The notes beneath the pieces are model-generated. The model saw only the letters and a program-made list of their open reading frames with translations. It was not told the origin of the DNA and did not search any database. A DNA stretch of 64,000 bases from Rhodobacteraceae bacterium HLUCCA12 (GTDB taxonomy: Bacteria > Pseudomonadota > Alphaproteobacteria > Rhodobacterales > Rhodobacteraceae): contig LJSV01000001.1 of NCBI GenBank assembly GCA_001314715.1, positions 124,001-188,000 of the forward strand, in the 5' to 3' direction. This document shows positions 1 to 9,094 of the stretch, one piece after another (within the stretch, counting starts at the first letter, position 1; each line of letters begins with the position of its first letter). A program made the position numbers and the translations under genes.

Positions 1-665
1 ACGGCGTTGACGAACTTGAAGAAATCGCCGCCTTGCTCGACGCCCAAGGCTATGGCCCCGACCGCATCATCATCGACCCTTCGGTCGTGCGGGGCCTCGG
101 CTATTACACCGGCCCGGTCTATGAGGCCGAGCTGACCTTTGAAATCCTCGACGACAAGGGCCGCAAACGGCAGTTCGGCTCGGTCGCCGGGGGCGGGCGC
201 TATGACGATCTGGTCAAGCGTTTCACCGGGCAGGCGGTGCCGGCGACCGGTGTCAGCATCGGGGTGGACCGGTTGCTGGCGGCGCTGGCGGCCAGGGGAC
301 AGGCGCAAGAGGCCGCGCAGGGCCCGGTGGTCGTCACCGTCATGGACCGCACCCGCATGGCCGACTATCAAGCCATGGCCAGCGACCTGCGCCGTGCCGG
401 TATCCGCGCCGAGGTCTATCTGGGCAACCCCAAGAACTTCGGCAACCAGTTGAAATACGCCGACAAACGCGGCGCGCCGGTCGCCATCATCCAGGGCGAG
501 GACGAGGCGGCGCGCGGCGTCGTCCAGATCAAGGATCTGGTCCTGGGCGCAAAGATCGCCGAAAACGCGACGCTGGAGGAATGGAAGGCCCGCCCGGCCC
601 AGCAAGAGGTCGCGCGCGAAGATCTGGTCGGGGCGGTGCAGCGGATCCTGGACGGGCCGACATGA
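1..665 (+). CDS. hisS: Histidyl-tRNA synthetase, C-terminal part (5' end outside window)
   Basis: The frame is open from base 3, so the start lies upstream of the window. The visible part of this class II synthetase carries the histidine-binding motif RGLGYYTG (about bases 88-112), the GGGRYDDL segment, and class II motif 3 (GVSIGVDRL, bases 250-276). These are followed by the small anticodon-binding domain to the C terminus. It charges tRNA-His in the cytoplasm. Its stop overlaps the start of hisZ by four bases, so translational coupling is likely. The hisS-hisZ-hisG order is usual for Rhodobacterales. Identity is firm; only the N-terminal length is unknown. Confidence 0.96.
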   Translation, partial: GVDELEEIAALLDAQGYGPDRIIIDPSVVRGLGYYTGPVYEAELTFEILDDKGRKRQFGSVAGGGRYDDLVKRFTGQAVPATGVSIGVDRLLAALAARGQAQEAAQGPVVVTVMDRTRMADYQAMASDLRRAGIRAEVYLGNPKNFGNQLKYADKRGAPVAIIQGEDEAARGVVQIKDLVLGAKIAENATLEEWKARPAQQEVAREDLVGAVQRILDGPT

Positions 666-1771
666 GCATTCCCGGCCTCGATCCGGCGGGCGCGCGCGCC
701 GTCGGCGCAGAGCTTTTCGCCGCCTTCCAGGCCGAAGGTGCGCAACCGGTCGAGGCCGCGATCCTGCAACCGGCCGAAACGCTGCTGGATCTTTACGGCG
801 AGGATATTCGCGCGCGCGCCTATGTCACCACCGATCCGCTGGAAGGCGAGATGATGTTGCGCCCGGACTTCACGGTGCCGGTGGTGCAGGCGCATATGCG
901 CGACGGGGCCGAACCCGCGCGCTATTGCTACCTGGGCGAGGTCTTTCGCAAGCAGGAAAGCCCCGGCGCCATGCGTCTGTCGGAATACCTTCAGGCCGGC
1001 TACGAGGTCTTCGACCGCGACCGCCCGCTGGATGCGGATGCCGAGGTCTTCGCGCTGTTCTCGCGGCTGTTGGCGCCCTTGGGCCTGCGCGCGGCGACCG
1101 GCGACATCGGCATCCTGCGCGCGGCCGTGACGGGCTTGCCGACATCGGCCCCGCGCAAGGCGGCGCTGATGCGCCACCTGTGGCGCCCGCGCCGGTTTCG
1201 GGCGCTTCTGGATCGCTATGCCGGGCGCAGCGCGGTGCCGCCCGCGCGCGCGGCCTTGCTGGCGCGGCTGGCACGCGGCGAGGCGGTGCAATCGGACGCG
1301 CCGCATATCGGGCTGCGCAGCCCGGCCGAGATCGCGGCGCGGCTGAAGACGCTGGCCGAGGACGCCGAGACCCCGCCGCTGGCCGGGGCGCTGGTCGACG
1401 GGCTTGAGGCGGTCACGGCCATTTCCGCCAAATCGCCCGCCGCCCTGACGGCCCTGCGCGAGGCCGCGCGCGCGATGCCCTGGATCGCGGCCTCGGTCGA
1501 GGGGTTCGCGCGCAGGCTGGAAGCGTTGTCGGCGCGCGGGATCGACGTTGAGGCGCTGGATTACGAAGGCAGCTATGGCCGCACGACGCTGGAATACTAC
1601 GACGGCTTCGTGTTCGGCCTTTATGCCGAACGCCGCCCCGACCTGCCGCCCGTCGCCACCGGCGGGCGCTATGACGCGCTGACCGCCGTCCTGGGGCAGG
1701 GGCGTTCGATTCCGGCGGTGGGCGGCGTGATCCGGCCGGCGCTGGTGGCAGCCTTGCAAAGGGGCGCGTGA
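662..1771 (+). CDS. hisZ: ATP phosphoribosyltransferase regulatory subunit HisZ
   Basis: HisZ is a catalytically dead paralogue of histidyl-tRNA synthetase that forms a complex with short-form HisG and makes it active and histidine-sensitive. The 369-residue product has the class II synthetase core ([20 protein letters not shown], a [12 protein letters not shown] segment near the end) but no anticodon-binding domain. The ATG at 662 overlaps the hisS stop, and the next gene is a short HisG. That is the expected partner, which supports HisZ over a second HisS. The upstream in-frame extension to 581 lies wholly inside hisS and is rejected. Confidence 0.93.
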   Translation: MSIPGLDPAGARAVGAELFAAFQAEGAQPVEAAILQPAETLLDLYGEDIRARAYVTTDPLEGEMMLRPDFTVPVVQAHMRDGAEPARYCYLGEVFRKQESPGAMRLSEYLQAGYEVFDRDRPLDADAEVFALFSRLLAPLGLRAATGDIGILRAAVTGLPTSAPRKAALMRHLWRPRRFRALLDRYAGRSAVPPARAALLARLARGEAVQSDAPHIGLRSPAEIAARLKTLAEDAETPPLAGALVDGLEAVTAISAKSPAALTALREAARAMPWIAASVEGFARRLEALSARGIDVEALDYEGSYGRTTLEYYDGFVFGLYAERRPDLPPVATGGRYDALTAVLGQGRSIPAVGGVIRPALVAALQRGA

Positions 1772-2481
1772 TGGGTCTCAAGATCGGTGTGCCGTCCAAG
1801 GGCCGGCTGATGGAACAATGCTTCGACTGGTTCGGGGCGCGCGGCGTGGTCATGCGCCGCACCGGAAACGAGCGCGAGTATTCCGGTGCGATCGACGGGG
1901 TCGAGGGGGCGGCGATGGTGCTGCTGTCGGCAGGCGAGATCCCGCGCGAACTGGCGGCGGGGCGGATTCATCTGGGCGTGACCGGCACCGACCTGGTGCG
2001 CGAGACACTGGCGGACTGGCGTGCCGCGGTGCTGGAACTGGCCGAAATGGGGTTCGGCCATGCCGACCTGATCATCGCCGTGCCCGAGGCCTGGGTCGAT
2101 GTCGAGACGCTGGACGATCTGGACGCTGCCGCCGCCGCGTTTCGTGCCGCGCATGGCTTTCGCCTGCGCATCGCCACCAAGTATCACCGGCTGGTGCGCG
2201 ACTATCTGCGCGCCCATGGCGTGGCCGATTATCAGCTGGTCGACAGCCAGGGCGCGACCGAGGGCACGATCCGCAACCTGACCGCCGAGGCGGTGGCGGA
2301 TATTACCTCGACCGGTGCGACGCTGCGCGCGAACCACCTGAAGATCCTGAATGCCCCGCCGGTGCTGCGCTCGCAGGCGACGCTGTTTGCCGCGCGCTCG
2401 GCCGACTGGGCGCCGGTGCGCGCGGCGGCATCCGCGCTCATGGCGCGGCTTGGCCTGCCGGACGATGCCGGGCTCTGGTGA
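1771..2481 (+). CDS. hisG: ATP phosphoribosyltransferase, short form
   Basis: HisG catalyses the first committed step of histidine biosynthesis, joining ATP and PRPP to give phosphoribosyl-ATP. At 236 residues this is the short form, which lacks the C-terminal regulatory domain and needs HisZ. It begins KIGVPSKGRL, typical of the family, and keeps the late TSTGATLRAN segment that corresponds to the PRPP-binding region. The ATG at 1771 overlaps the hisZ stop (TGATG); a GTG one codon upstream is a less likely start. The rest of the his pathway is not in this window. Confidence 0.95.
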   Translation: MGLKIGVPSKGRLMEQCFDWFGARGVVMRRTGNEREYSGAIDGVEGAAMVLLSAGEIPRELAAGRIHLGVTGTDLVRETLADWRAAVLELAEMGFGHADLIIAVPEAWVDVETLDDLDAAAAAFRAAHGFRLRIATKYHRLVRDYLRAHGVADYQLVDSQGATEGTIRNLTAEAVADITSTGATLRANHLKILNAPPVLRSQATLFAARSADWAPVRAAASALMARLGLPDDAGLW

Positions 2482-2489
2482 GGGCCGGG

Positions 2490-2560
2490 CAGGGGGGCGT
2501 TGCCCCCCTCTTCGGCTGCGCCGAATTCACCCCCCAGCGTATTTTCCGGCAAGATGAAGG
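2490..2560 (+). repeat. Dispersed double-hairpin intergenic element, copy A
   Basis: This 71-base element consists of a GGGGGGC/GCCCCCC hairpin (loop GTT), a second hairpin TTCGGC/GCCGAA (loop TGC), a C-run, and the tail GCGTATTTTCCGGCAAGATG followed by AAGG. It matches the copy at 59542-59611 except for one inserted C. It sits after hisG and just before the aldolase start, whose AAGGAG ribosome-binding site overlaps the tail. The hairpins could act in termination or mRNA 3'-end protection, but there is no U-tract directly after them. Confidence 0.85.
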
Positions 2561-2569
2561 AGCGGCGCG

Positions 2570-3337
2570 ATGCACGAGATGGCAAACGGGTTCAAGGAGG
2601 CGCTGGCGCAGGGGCGGGTGCAGATCGGCTGCTGGCTGGGCATGGCTGACGCCTATGTGGCCGAGATCGCGGGGGAGTGCGGGTTCGACTGGCTGGTGAT
2701 CGATGGCGAACATGCGCCCAACGATCTGCGCAGCATTCTGGCGCAGTTGCAGGCGCTGGGTGGATCGCGGTCGCATCCGGTGGTGCGGGTTGTGGCGGGC
2801 GAGGACTGGATGATCAAGCAGGTTCTGGATATCGGCGCGCGCACGATCCTGGTGCCGATGGTGGAGAGCGGGGCGCAGGCCGCCGCGCTGGTGCGCGCCA
2901 TGCGTTACCCGCCCGCCGGGCGGCGCGGGGTCGGGGCGGCGCTGGCGCGGGCGTCGCGGTTCTCGGGGCTGGGCGATTACATGGCCGGTGCCGATGACGG
3001 CCTCTGCCTGCTGGTGCAGGTGGAAAGCAGGGCGGGTCTGGCCGCGCTCGACGACATCCTGGCGGTCGAGGGGGTGGATGGCGTGTTCATCGGCCCGGCC
3101 GATCTGGCCGCCGACATGGGGTATGGCGCAAACAGCGATGCCCCGCCGGTACGCGCCGCGAGCGCCGATGCGATCGCGCGCATTCGCGCCGCCGGCCGCG
3201 CGCCGGGCCTCTTGGCGCCAGACGAGGCGCATGCCCGCGCCTGCCTGGCGCAGGGGGCGGTCTTTGTCGCGGTGGGGGTGGATGTGCTGGTCTATGGCCG
3301 GGCGATGAAGGCGCTGGCGGCGTCGTTCCGGGCTTGA
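2570..3337 (+). CDS. HpcH/HpaI family class II aldolase
   Basis: The 255-residue protein belongs to the HpaI family of metal-dependent pyruvate aldolases. These cleave 4-hydroxy-2-oxo acids such as 4-hydroxy-2-oxoheptanedioate, or 2-keto-3-deoxy sugar acids, to pyruvate plus an aldehyde. It shows the family pattern: IDGEHAPND with the catalytic His at 48, an Arg at 73, metal ligands Glu152 (VQVES) and Asp178 (GPADLA). The ATG at 2570 has a GGAG site about 8 bases upstream. Neither neighbour is part of a hydroxyphenylacetate pathway, so the substrate cannot be named. Citrate lyase beta subunits are related, but their motifs differ. Confidence 0.88.
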   Translation: MHEMANGFKEALAQGRVQIGCWLGMADAYVAEIAGECGFDWLVIDGEHAPNDLRSILAQLQALGGSRSHPVVRVVAGEDWMIKQVLDIGARTILVPMVESGAQAAALVRAMRYPPAGRRGVGAALARASRFSGLGDYMAGADDGLCLLVQVESRAGLAALDDILAVEGVDGVFIGPADLAADMGYGANSDAPPVRAASADAIARIRAAGRAPGLLAPDEAHARACLAQGAVFVAVGVDVLVYGRAMKALAASFRA

Positions 3338-3368
3338 CCTCGGCACCGCTCTGGCCGCTGATGGCGTC

Positions 3369-4292
3369 ATGCGGATTGCGACGTTCAATGTGCAGAACCT
3401 GCGCCTGCGCACCGGGCCACGCGGACCCCGCTATGACGGGGCGCGCGATCAGGACATGCCCGCCGACAGCGATGCCGGGGCGGCCGCGCTGGATCTGGCG
3501 GACCGGCGGCTGACGGCGGCGGTGATTGCCCGCGCCGATGCCGATGTCATCGGCCTGCAGGAGGTGTTCGACCGCGCGACGCTGGATCATTTCCATGACT
3601 ACCTGCTGCGCCAGGCCGGATGCGCGCCCTATCCGCACCGGGTGTGCCTGCCCGGCAATGATGGCGCCGGGCGCGATCTGGCGCTGATGAGCCGGCGGCC
3701 GCTGGACGCGGTGGCAAGCCATGCCGGGCTGATGCCGGCTGATCTGGGCCTGGACCATCACCCCGGCGCGCGGCCCGGGCGCCCGGTCTTTTGTCGCGAT
3801 TGCCTGGTGGTGCGGATCGGGGCGCTGACGCTGTTTCTGAGCCATTTCAAGGCGCCCTGGCCCGAGCCGGCCTTTCACCAGCGCCAGCTGGAGGCGCTGG
3901 CGGTGCGCGCGCTGATCGCGCGACACTGCCCCGAGCCCGAGGCGCTGTGGCTGGTGCTGGGCGATCTGAACGAGCCGTTCAGCGACGACGACGCGGCCTC
4001 GGCCATCGCGCCCCTGCTGGGCGAGAATTCGGTCGATCTGGTCGCGCGGATGGAACCGGGCGAACGCTGGACCTGGGCCGCGCCGGACGGAACGCACTAT
4101 ACCCGCCCCGATGCCATGCTGGCCTCGCCCGCGCTGGCCGCACGCTTTGCCCAGGCGCGCCCGCGTGCCCTCCGCCAGGGCCTGGGCCACGAGGCGGCGC
4201 GCCATCCGGGGCCGCGGCTGGGGGATGTCGGCACGCATCGGCCGCATGCCAGCGACCATGCGCTGCTTGTGGTTGATTTTCTGGGCCTGTGA
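3369..4292 (+). CDS. Endonuclease/exonuclease/phosphatase-fold protein
   Basis: This 307-residue protein has the DNase I-like fold signatures: FNVQN (Asn7), LQEVF (Glu65), a late GDLNEP (Asp199, Asn201) and a C-terminal SDH (Asp296-His297). These are the metal and catalytic residues of the superfamily, which covers nucleases, sphingomyelinases and inositol phosphatases. No signal peptide is visible, so it probably acts in the cytoplasm. The gene ends just before the Pho box that precedes phoR. The exact substrate cannot be deduced. Confidence 0.85.
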   Translation: MRIATFNVQNLRLRTGPRGPRYDGARDQDMPADSDAGAAALDLADRRLTAAVIARADADVIGLQEVFDRATLDHFHDYLLRQAGCAPYPHRVCLPGNDGAGRDLALMSRRPLDAVASHAGLMPADLGLDHHPGARPGRPVFCRDCLVVRIGALTLFLSHFKAPWPEPAFHQRQLEALAVRALIARHCPEPEALWLVLGDLNEPFSDDDAASAIAPLLGENSVDLVARMEPGERWTWAAPDGTHYTRPDAMLASPALAARFAQARPRALRQGLGHEAARHPGPRLGDVGTHRPHASDHALLVVDFLGL

Positions 4293-4312
4293 CGGCTACG
4301 CGCGCGCGATCC

Positions 4313-4330
4313 CTGTCATCAATCTGTTAC
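4313..4330 (+). promoter_or_regulatory. Pho box upstream of phoR
   Basis: The site reads CTGTCAT-CAAT-CTGTTAC: two 7-base direct half-sites 11 bases apart, matching the PhoB consensus CTGTCAT-N4-CTGTCAY with one mismatch. It lies in the 131-base gap between the upstream gene and the phoR start, about 95 bases before the ATG. This predicts autoregulation of the pho genes by phosphorylated PhoB under phosphate starvation. Confidence 0.8.
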
Positions 4331-4423
4331 GCGCGCGTGGCAATGCGGCCATCGACGCTGCCGTTGCCGCCCGCTATCGTGATCGTGCGGGACCGGGTGG
4401 CGGATCGAGGAAACGGCACGGGT

Positions 4424-5575
4424 ATGGATCAGAACGTGACACAAAATCCGGGCGGCCTGCCCCCCGCGCCGACGCCGCCCGACAGGGTGCGGTTTCGCGC
4501 GATCCTCGACGCCACGCCCGAGCCGGTCTTGCTGATCGGCGCAGAACGCCGGATCGAGCTGGCCAATGCCGCCGCCGTCGAGTTGCTGGGCCCTGGACTT
4601 GAGGGGGCGCAGGTTCTGGCTCATATCCGCCAGCCCGACCCGGTTTCCGCGCTGGAGGCCGGATTCGCCCGGCTGGCCGCGCCCGAGGCCGCGCCGGGCC
4701 CGTTCGAGGCGCGCAAGATCCTCTCGCGCCCCAATTCCGAAACCATCTATCGCATGACGGTGACGCCGCTGTCGCCCGACGCCGGCTTTTCGGGGCTTCT
4801 GGTCTTTTTTCACGATATCAGCCATATCGAGGAGGCCGAGCAGCAGCGGCGGGATTTCGTGGCCAATGTCAGCCATGAGATGCGCTCGCCCCTGACGGCG
4901 CTGGCCGGGTTCATCGAGACCCTGCGCGGATCGGCGCGCGACGACGCGGCCGCGCGCGAGACATTCCTGTCGATCATGGAGCGCGAGGCACAGCGCATGG
5001 CCCGGTTGGTCAGCGATCTCTTGTCGTTGTCCAAGGTCGAAAGCAGCGAGCGCATGCGACCGCGCTCGCAGGTGTCGCTGTCCGAGGTCATCCATGCCAC
5101 GCTGGCGGCGCTGCGCCCGTTGATCGAGGATTCGCGCATCGACGTCGCGTTTGTCGATCTGCCGGACGTCGGACCGATCCCCGGCGATCGGGACCAGTTG
5201 GTGCAGGTGTTTCACAATCTCGTCGAGAACGCGGTGAAATACGGCCGCGCCGGCGGACGCCTGGAGATCGAGATGGCGCGCGCGCCCGAGGTGCCGGGTA
5301 TCGTCGGGCCGGCGCTGCGCGTCAGCGTGCGCGATTTCGGCGACGGGATCGACGCGATCCACCTGCCGCGCCTGACCGAGCGGTTCTACCGCGTCGATGG
5401 CCACCGCTCGCGGGCGATGGGGGGAACCGGGCTGGGGCTGGCGATCGTCAAACACATCATCGGGCGCCACCGGGGCAAGCTGTCGATCCATTCGACGCGG
5501 GGTGAGGGCAGCACGTTCACCGTGTATCTGCCCACAGGAACAGGCCGTCACGAGTTTGTCACAACGCGTGGCTAA
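4424..5575 (+). CDS. phoR: Phosphate regulon sensor histidine kinase PhoR
   Basis: PhoR phosphorylates PhoB when phosphate is scarce. The 383-residue product has a PAS domain (about 22-135, ending FFHDISHIEEAE), a HisKA domain with the phospho-accepting His151 in VSHEMRSPL, and an HATPase_c domain (N box HNLVENAVKYG, G1 DFGDGID, G2 GGTGLGLA). The ATG at 4424 was chosen over a GTG at 4289 because the intervening sequence holds the Pho box and the GTG overlaps the previous gene. From this start no membrane segment is visible, so the kinase looks soluble. phoU and phoB follow directly. Confidence 0.9.
   Translation: MDQNVTQNPGGLPPAPTPPDRVRFRAILDATPEPVLLIGAERRIELANAAAVELLGPGLEGAQVLAHIRQPDPVSALEAGFARLAAPEAAPGPFEARKILSRPNSETIYRMTVTPLSPDAGFSGLLVFFHDISHIEEAEQQRRDFVANVSHEMRSPLTALAGFIETLRGSARDDAAARETFLSIMEREAQRMARLVSDLLSLSKVESSERMRPRSQVSLSEVIHATLAALRPLIEDSRIDVAFVDLPDVGPIPGDRDQLVQVFHNLVENAVKYGRAGGRLEIEMARAPEVPGIVGPALRVSVRDFGDGIDAIHLPRLTERFYRVDGHRSRAMGGTGLGLAIVKHIIGRHRGKLSIHSTRGEGSTFTVYLPTGTGRHEFVTTRG
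5545..5562 (+). promoter_or_regulatory. Second Pho-box-like site at the 3' end of phoR
   Basis: The sequence CCGTCAC-GAGT-TTGTCAC has two GTCAC half-sites spaced 11 bases apart, as in a Pho box. It overlaps the last codons of phoR and lies about 45 bases before the phoU start. It could drive a separate PhoB-dependent phoU-phoB transcript. Because it is inside coding sequence it could also be chance. Confidence 0.55.
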
Positions 5576-5606
5576 GGTTTGACCATAAAGAACGAAAGGC
5601 AGAGTC

Positions 5607-6326
5607 ATGAGCAAACCGCATATCCTTTCGGCCTTCGACGAGGATCTGGGCCGGATCAGGGAACTGATCCTGGCGATGGGCGGGCGCGTCGAGGAAGCGA
5701 TCACGCTGGCGTCGCGCGCGCTGGAAACCCGCGACGAGGAACTTGCTGCCGAAGTGGTCCGCGCCGACAAGGCCATCGACGCCATGGAAGAGGAAATCGA
5801 CCACAAGGTCGTGCTGCTGCTGGCGCTGCGCCAGCCCAAGGCACAGGATCTGCGCGCGGTCATCGCGGTGATGAAGATGGCCGCCGACCTGGAACGGCTG
5901 GGCGACTATGCCAAGAACATGGCCAAGCGCGTACCGGTGCTGGCCGCCGGCCCGCAGATCGAGGGCGCGGGCGGGGCGATCCGGCGCCAGGCGCGCCAGG
6001 TCAACCAGATGCTCAAGGACATGCTGGATGCCTTCGCCCGGCAGGATGTGCCGCTGGCAGAGGACGTGATCGCCCGCGATGCCGAGATCGATCACATGAC
6101 CAACGCGCTGTTTCGGGAATTCATCACCCACATGATGGAAGATCCGCGCCAGATCACGGCCTGCCTGCATTACACATTCATCGCCAAGAACGTCGAACGG
6201 ATGGGCGATCTGATCACCGGGGCGGCCGAACAGGTCGTCTATCTGGCGACCGGGCGCAAGCCGGGCGAACGGGTCAAGGGGGAATCGACCGCGACGCTGG
6301 ACGTGCCGCTGGGGGGCGAGGACTGA
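5607..6326 (+). CDS. phoU: Phosphate signalling protein PhoU
   Basis: PhoU is a cytoplasmic helical protein that links the Pst transporter to PhoR and represses the pho response when phosphate is plentiful. The 239-residue product has two three-helix PhoU repeats. Each carries the metal-binding E/D-x3-D signature, seen as MAADLERLGDYAKN in the first and KNVERMGDLITG in the second. It follows phoR by 31 bases and precedes phoB by 3 bases. In most alphaproteobacteria pstSCAB would stand between phoR and phoU; here they are absent. Confidence 0.95.
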   Translation: MSKPHILSAFDEDLGRIRELILAMGGRVEEAITLASRALETRDEELAAEVVRADKAIDAMEEEIDHKVVLLLALRQPKAQDLRAVIAVMKMAADLERLGDYAKNMAKRVPVLAAGPQIEGAGGAIRRQARQVNQMLKDMLDAFARQDVPLAEDVIARDAEIDHMTNALFREFITHMMEDPRQITACLHYTFIAKNVERMGDLITGAAEQVVYLATGRKPGERVKGESTATLDVPLGGED

Positions 6327-6329
6327 CCC

Positions 6330-7022
6330 ATGCGCAAGACCGACAAGCCGCTGGTTCTGGTGGTGGATGACGAACCGGCGCAACGCGCGCTTCTGAGCTA
6401 CAACCTCGAAGCGGCGGGATACCGGGTCGAACTGGCCGAGGATGGCGAGGAAGCCCTGCTCAAGATCGCCGAGGAAGCGCCCGATGTCATCTTGCTGGAC
6501 TGGATGCTGCCGCATGTCTCGGGGCTTGAGGTCTGCCGCCAGATCAAGGCCCGGCCCGAAGCGCGCGAAACGGCGGTGATCATGGTCTCGGCGCGCAGCG
6601 AAGAGGGCGATCGTATCCGCGGTCTGGAAACCGGCGCCGACGACTATATCGTCAAGCCGTATTCGATCAACGAACTGCTGGCACGCGTGCGCGCCAACCT
6701 GCGCCGCGTGCGTCCGACACAAAGCGGTCAGGTTCTGGAACTGGGCGATCTGCGCCTGGATCCCGAGGCGCATCGCGTCTATCGCGCCGGAAGCGAATTG
6801 CATCTGGGTCCGACCGAGTTTCGGCTTCTGGCCGCCCTGATGGAGCGTCAGGGCCGGGTCTGGAGCCGTGAAGCCCTGCTCGACCGGGTCTGGGGGCGCG
6901 ACATCTATGTCGATACCCGCACGGTTGACGTGCATATCGGGCGCTTGCGCAAGGTTCTGTGCGCGGCGGGCGGCGACGATCCGATCCGGACCGTGCGCGG
7001 CGCGGGGTATGCCATGGGCTGA
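6330..7022 (+). CDS. phoB: Phosphate regulon response regulator PhoB
   Basis: PhoB is an OmpR-family regulator that binds Pho boxes when phosphorylated. The 230-residue protein has a receiver domain (acidic pocket Asp13-Asp14-Glu15, phospho-acceptor Asp57 in LLDWMLP, Ser87 and Lys109). A winged-helix domain (about 128-228) ends with the VDVHIGRLRKVL recognition region and RTVRGAGYAM. It is the last gene of the phoR-phoU-phoB unit and converges with hutC, with only 18 bases between their stops. Confidence 0.95.
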   Translation: MRKTDKPLVLVVDDEPAQRALLSYNLEAAGYRVELAEDGEEALLKIAEEAPDVILLDWMLPHVSGLEVCRQIKARPEARETAVIMVSARSEEGDRIRGLETGADDYIVKPYSINELLARVRANLRRVRPTQSGQVLELGDLRLDPEAHRVYRAGSELHLGPTEFRLLAALMERQGRVWSREALLDRVWGRDIYVDTRTVDVHIGRLRKVLCAAGGDDPIRTVRGAGYAMG

Positions 7023-7040
7023 GGCCCGCTGCGGCGGCGC

Positions 7041-7730
7041 TCAGATCCGCGTGACCATCCGGTAGCCCGGCGCATAGGTCAGCGTGACCGCCGTGATCGG
7101 CTCGGCATCGGAAAAGGTCGTCCGGTCGATGGCGAAAAGGGCCGCCCCCCGGTCGCACATCAGCACTTCGGCCAGGGATGCGTCGGCCGGGGTTGCGTAA
7201 AAGGCGAAACCGCCGCCTGAAAACGCCAGATTGCGCACCAGCCACTCATTGGCACTGATCGTGTCAAAGCGCACCTCGGGCCCGGCGAAGGTGGGGTTGA
7301 TCCAGCGTTCTTCCAGGCAAAAGGGGGCGTCGTCGGCCAGATGCAGGGCGCGCACCATCCGCAGGGGCGTGGCACCGGGAAGACGCAGCGCATCGCGCAC
7401 CGCCAAAGGCGGCGGCGCCAGCCGGTCGGCCAGAAGCCTGTAGTCATAGTGTTGTCCGCGCCCCTCGACATCCTGGCGGATGATCGCGATCTCGAACGTC
7501 GCCTTGCGCACCGGGGTCAGCGGCACGCGCGTGCCGCCCTTGCGCCGGCGCTCCAGATAGCCCGAGGTCGCCAGATCGCGCAGCGCCCGGTTGACCGTGG
7601 CGCGGGCGCAGCCGAATTCGGCGGCCAGATCGGCCTCGTTCGGGATCTGCCCGCCCGGTGGCCATTCGCGTGTGTGGATGCGGCGCAGGGCCTCGGCGCG
7701 CACCGATTGCCAGGTGACGGGGCCATCCAT
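7041..7730 (-). CDS. hutC: Histidine utilisation repressor HutC (GntR family)
   Basis: HutC represses the hut genes and is released by urocanate. The 229-residue protein has an N-terminal GntR winged helix (about 5-70; PNEADLAAEFGCARATVNRA is the helix-turn-helix) and a C-terminal UTRA ligand-binding domain (about 85-225, ending YAPGYRMVTRI). Its ATG overlaps the hutF stop by one base, so the two are translated as a pair. The likely operator is in the hutF/hutI divergent region. Reading the frame further upstream would run into hutF and is not supported. Confidence 0.94.
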   Translation of the reverse strand: MDGPVTWQSVRAEALRRIHTREWPPGGQIPNEADLAAEFGCARATVNRALRDLATSGYLERRRKGGTRVPLTPVRKATFEIAIIRQDVEGRGQHYDYRLLADRLAPPPLAVRDALRLPGATPLRMVRALHLADDAPFCLEERWINPTFAGPEVRFDTISANEWLVRNLAFSGGGFAFYATPADASLAEVLMCDRGAALFAIDRTTFSDAEPITAVTLTYAPGYRMVTRI

Positions 7731-9094
7731 CACGACGTTGCCAGCCGCCCGACGACCGCGCGATAAGCGGCGGTGATCGCCGCGCGGTTGCGGTGCTGGC
7801 CACCGGCCACCACGTGCCGCCCCGCCGCCCAGACATCGCTGACCGCGCGGTCGTCGGCGGCAAAGACATAGGAATCCAGGATCGTATCGCCGTCGCGGCC
7901 ATGCAGGTCGATATGGCCGGTATCCAGCGCCATCAGATCCGCCAGCCTGCCCGGCGCGATCGCCCCGGCGTCGCGCCCGGCCGCCTGGGCACCGCCCTGG
8001 GCCGCCGTTTCGAACAGAACCCGGCCGGTGGATTTTTCCGGCGTGGCCAGCGCCGCGCGTGACTGGTCGCGCAGGCGTTGCGAATAGTCCAGCGTGCGTA
8101 ATTCCTCGGACAGGCTGATGCGGATATTGCTGTCCGATCCGACACCCCACTTGCCACCTGCATCGGCCCAGGCGACCCCGTCGAAAATGCCGTCGCCCAG
8201 GCTGGATTCGGTGATCGGGCACAAGCCCGCGACCGCACCGCTTGCCGCCAGTGCCAGCGTCTCGTGGCGCTCCATCTGCGTGCAATGGATCAGGCACCAG
8301 CGCGCATCGACCTGGGCATTGGCCAAAAGCCATTCCACCGGCCGCGCGCCCCAGGCGGCCTTGACCTCGTCGACCTCGGCGCGCTGTTCGGCCAGATGCA
8401 TGTGCAAGGGCGCTTGCGGGCGCAGCGCGGCGGCGGCGACCAGCCCCTCGGGCGAGACCGCGCGCAGGCTGTGCGGGGCAATGCCAAGGCGGGCATCGCC
8501 GGGCAGGGCGGCCAGCGCCGCCTCGGCCGCGTCCACCAGCCGGGCAAAGCGATCGGGGTCGTTGCCGAACCGGATCTGGCCCGGCCCCAGTGCACGCCCG
8601 TCGCAGCCGCCATGCTGATAGAGCACCGGCAGCAATGTCAGCCCGATGCCGGTTTCTCCGGCGGCCGCGACGACCCGCTGCGCCATTTCGGCGAGCGCGG
8701 CATAGGGCACGCCCCCCGGCGCATGGTGAAGGTAGTGAAACTCGGCCACCGCGGCATAGCCGGCTTCCAGCATCTGCATCTGCACGAAGGCCGTGATCGC
8801 CTGAACGTCGTCGGGCGTCAGCTGGTCCAGAAAGCGAAACATCAACTGCCGCCAGGTCCAGAAGGTATCGCGCGGATCAGGGCCGCGGCGTTCGCTCAGC
8901 CCGGCCATCGCCCGCTGGAAGGCATGTGAATGCAGATTGGTGGGCGCGGGCAGCAGCGCCCCGACCCGGATGTCGCCTGCGCGCGCGTCGCAGCCCGGTT
9001 CAAGCGTGGCGATGCGCCCGTCCGCGATCGTCAGGCGCAGCGAGGGGGTCCAGCCCCCCTCCAGCAGCGCGCGCTCGGCCCAGATCGTGGTCAT
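7730..9094 (-). CDS. hutF: Formimidoylglutamate deiminase
   Basis: HutF hydrolyses N-formimidoyl-glutamate to N-formyl-glutamate and ammonia, the fourth step of the five-step histidine pathway that ends with HutG. The 454-residue amidohydrolase has the metal site LHSHAFQR (His55, His57), the HMHLAEQ motif, an HCTQM segment and a GVGSDSN Asp region. It is transcribed divergently from hutI and is followed by hutC. Having both HutF and HutG means this organism uses the formylglutamate branch rather than HutE/formimidase. Confidence 0.95.
   Translation of the reverse strand: MTTIWAERALLEGGWTPSLRLTIADGRIATLEPGCDARAGDIRVGALLPAPTNLHSHAFQRAMAGLSERRGPDPRDTFWTWRQLMFRFLDQLTPDDVQAITAFVQMQMLEAGYAAVAEFHYLHHAPGGVPYAALAEMAQRVVAAAGETGIGLTLLPVLYQHGGCDGRALGPGQIRFGNDPDRFARLVDAAEAALAALPGDARLGIAPHSLRAVSPEGLVAAAALRPQAPLHMHLAEQRAEVDEVKAAWGARPVEWLLANAQVDARWCLIHCTQMERHETLALAASGAVAGLCPITESSLGDGIFDGVAWADAGGKWGVGSDSNIRISLSEELRTLDYSQRLRDQSRAALATPEKSTGRVLFETAAQGGAQAAGRDAGAIAPGRLADLMALDTGHIDLHGRDGDTILDSYVFAADDRAVSDVWAAGRHVVAGGQHRNRAAITAAYRAVVGRLATS

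Noticed and set aside
2490-2560. Simple Rho-independent terminator of hisG
   Set aside because: Two hairpins are present but no U-run follows, and a nearly identical copy stands after clpX, which already has its own good terminator. It is treated as a dispersed element instead.
7041-8333. Longer HutC with about 200 extra N-terminal residues
   Set aside because: The extension lies within hutF in another frame. The GntR domain starts right after the ATG at 7730, which overlaps the hutF stop.
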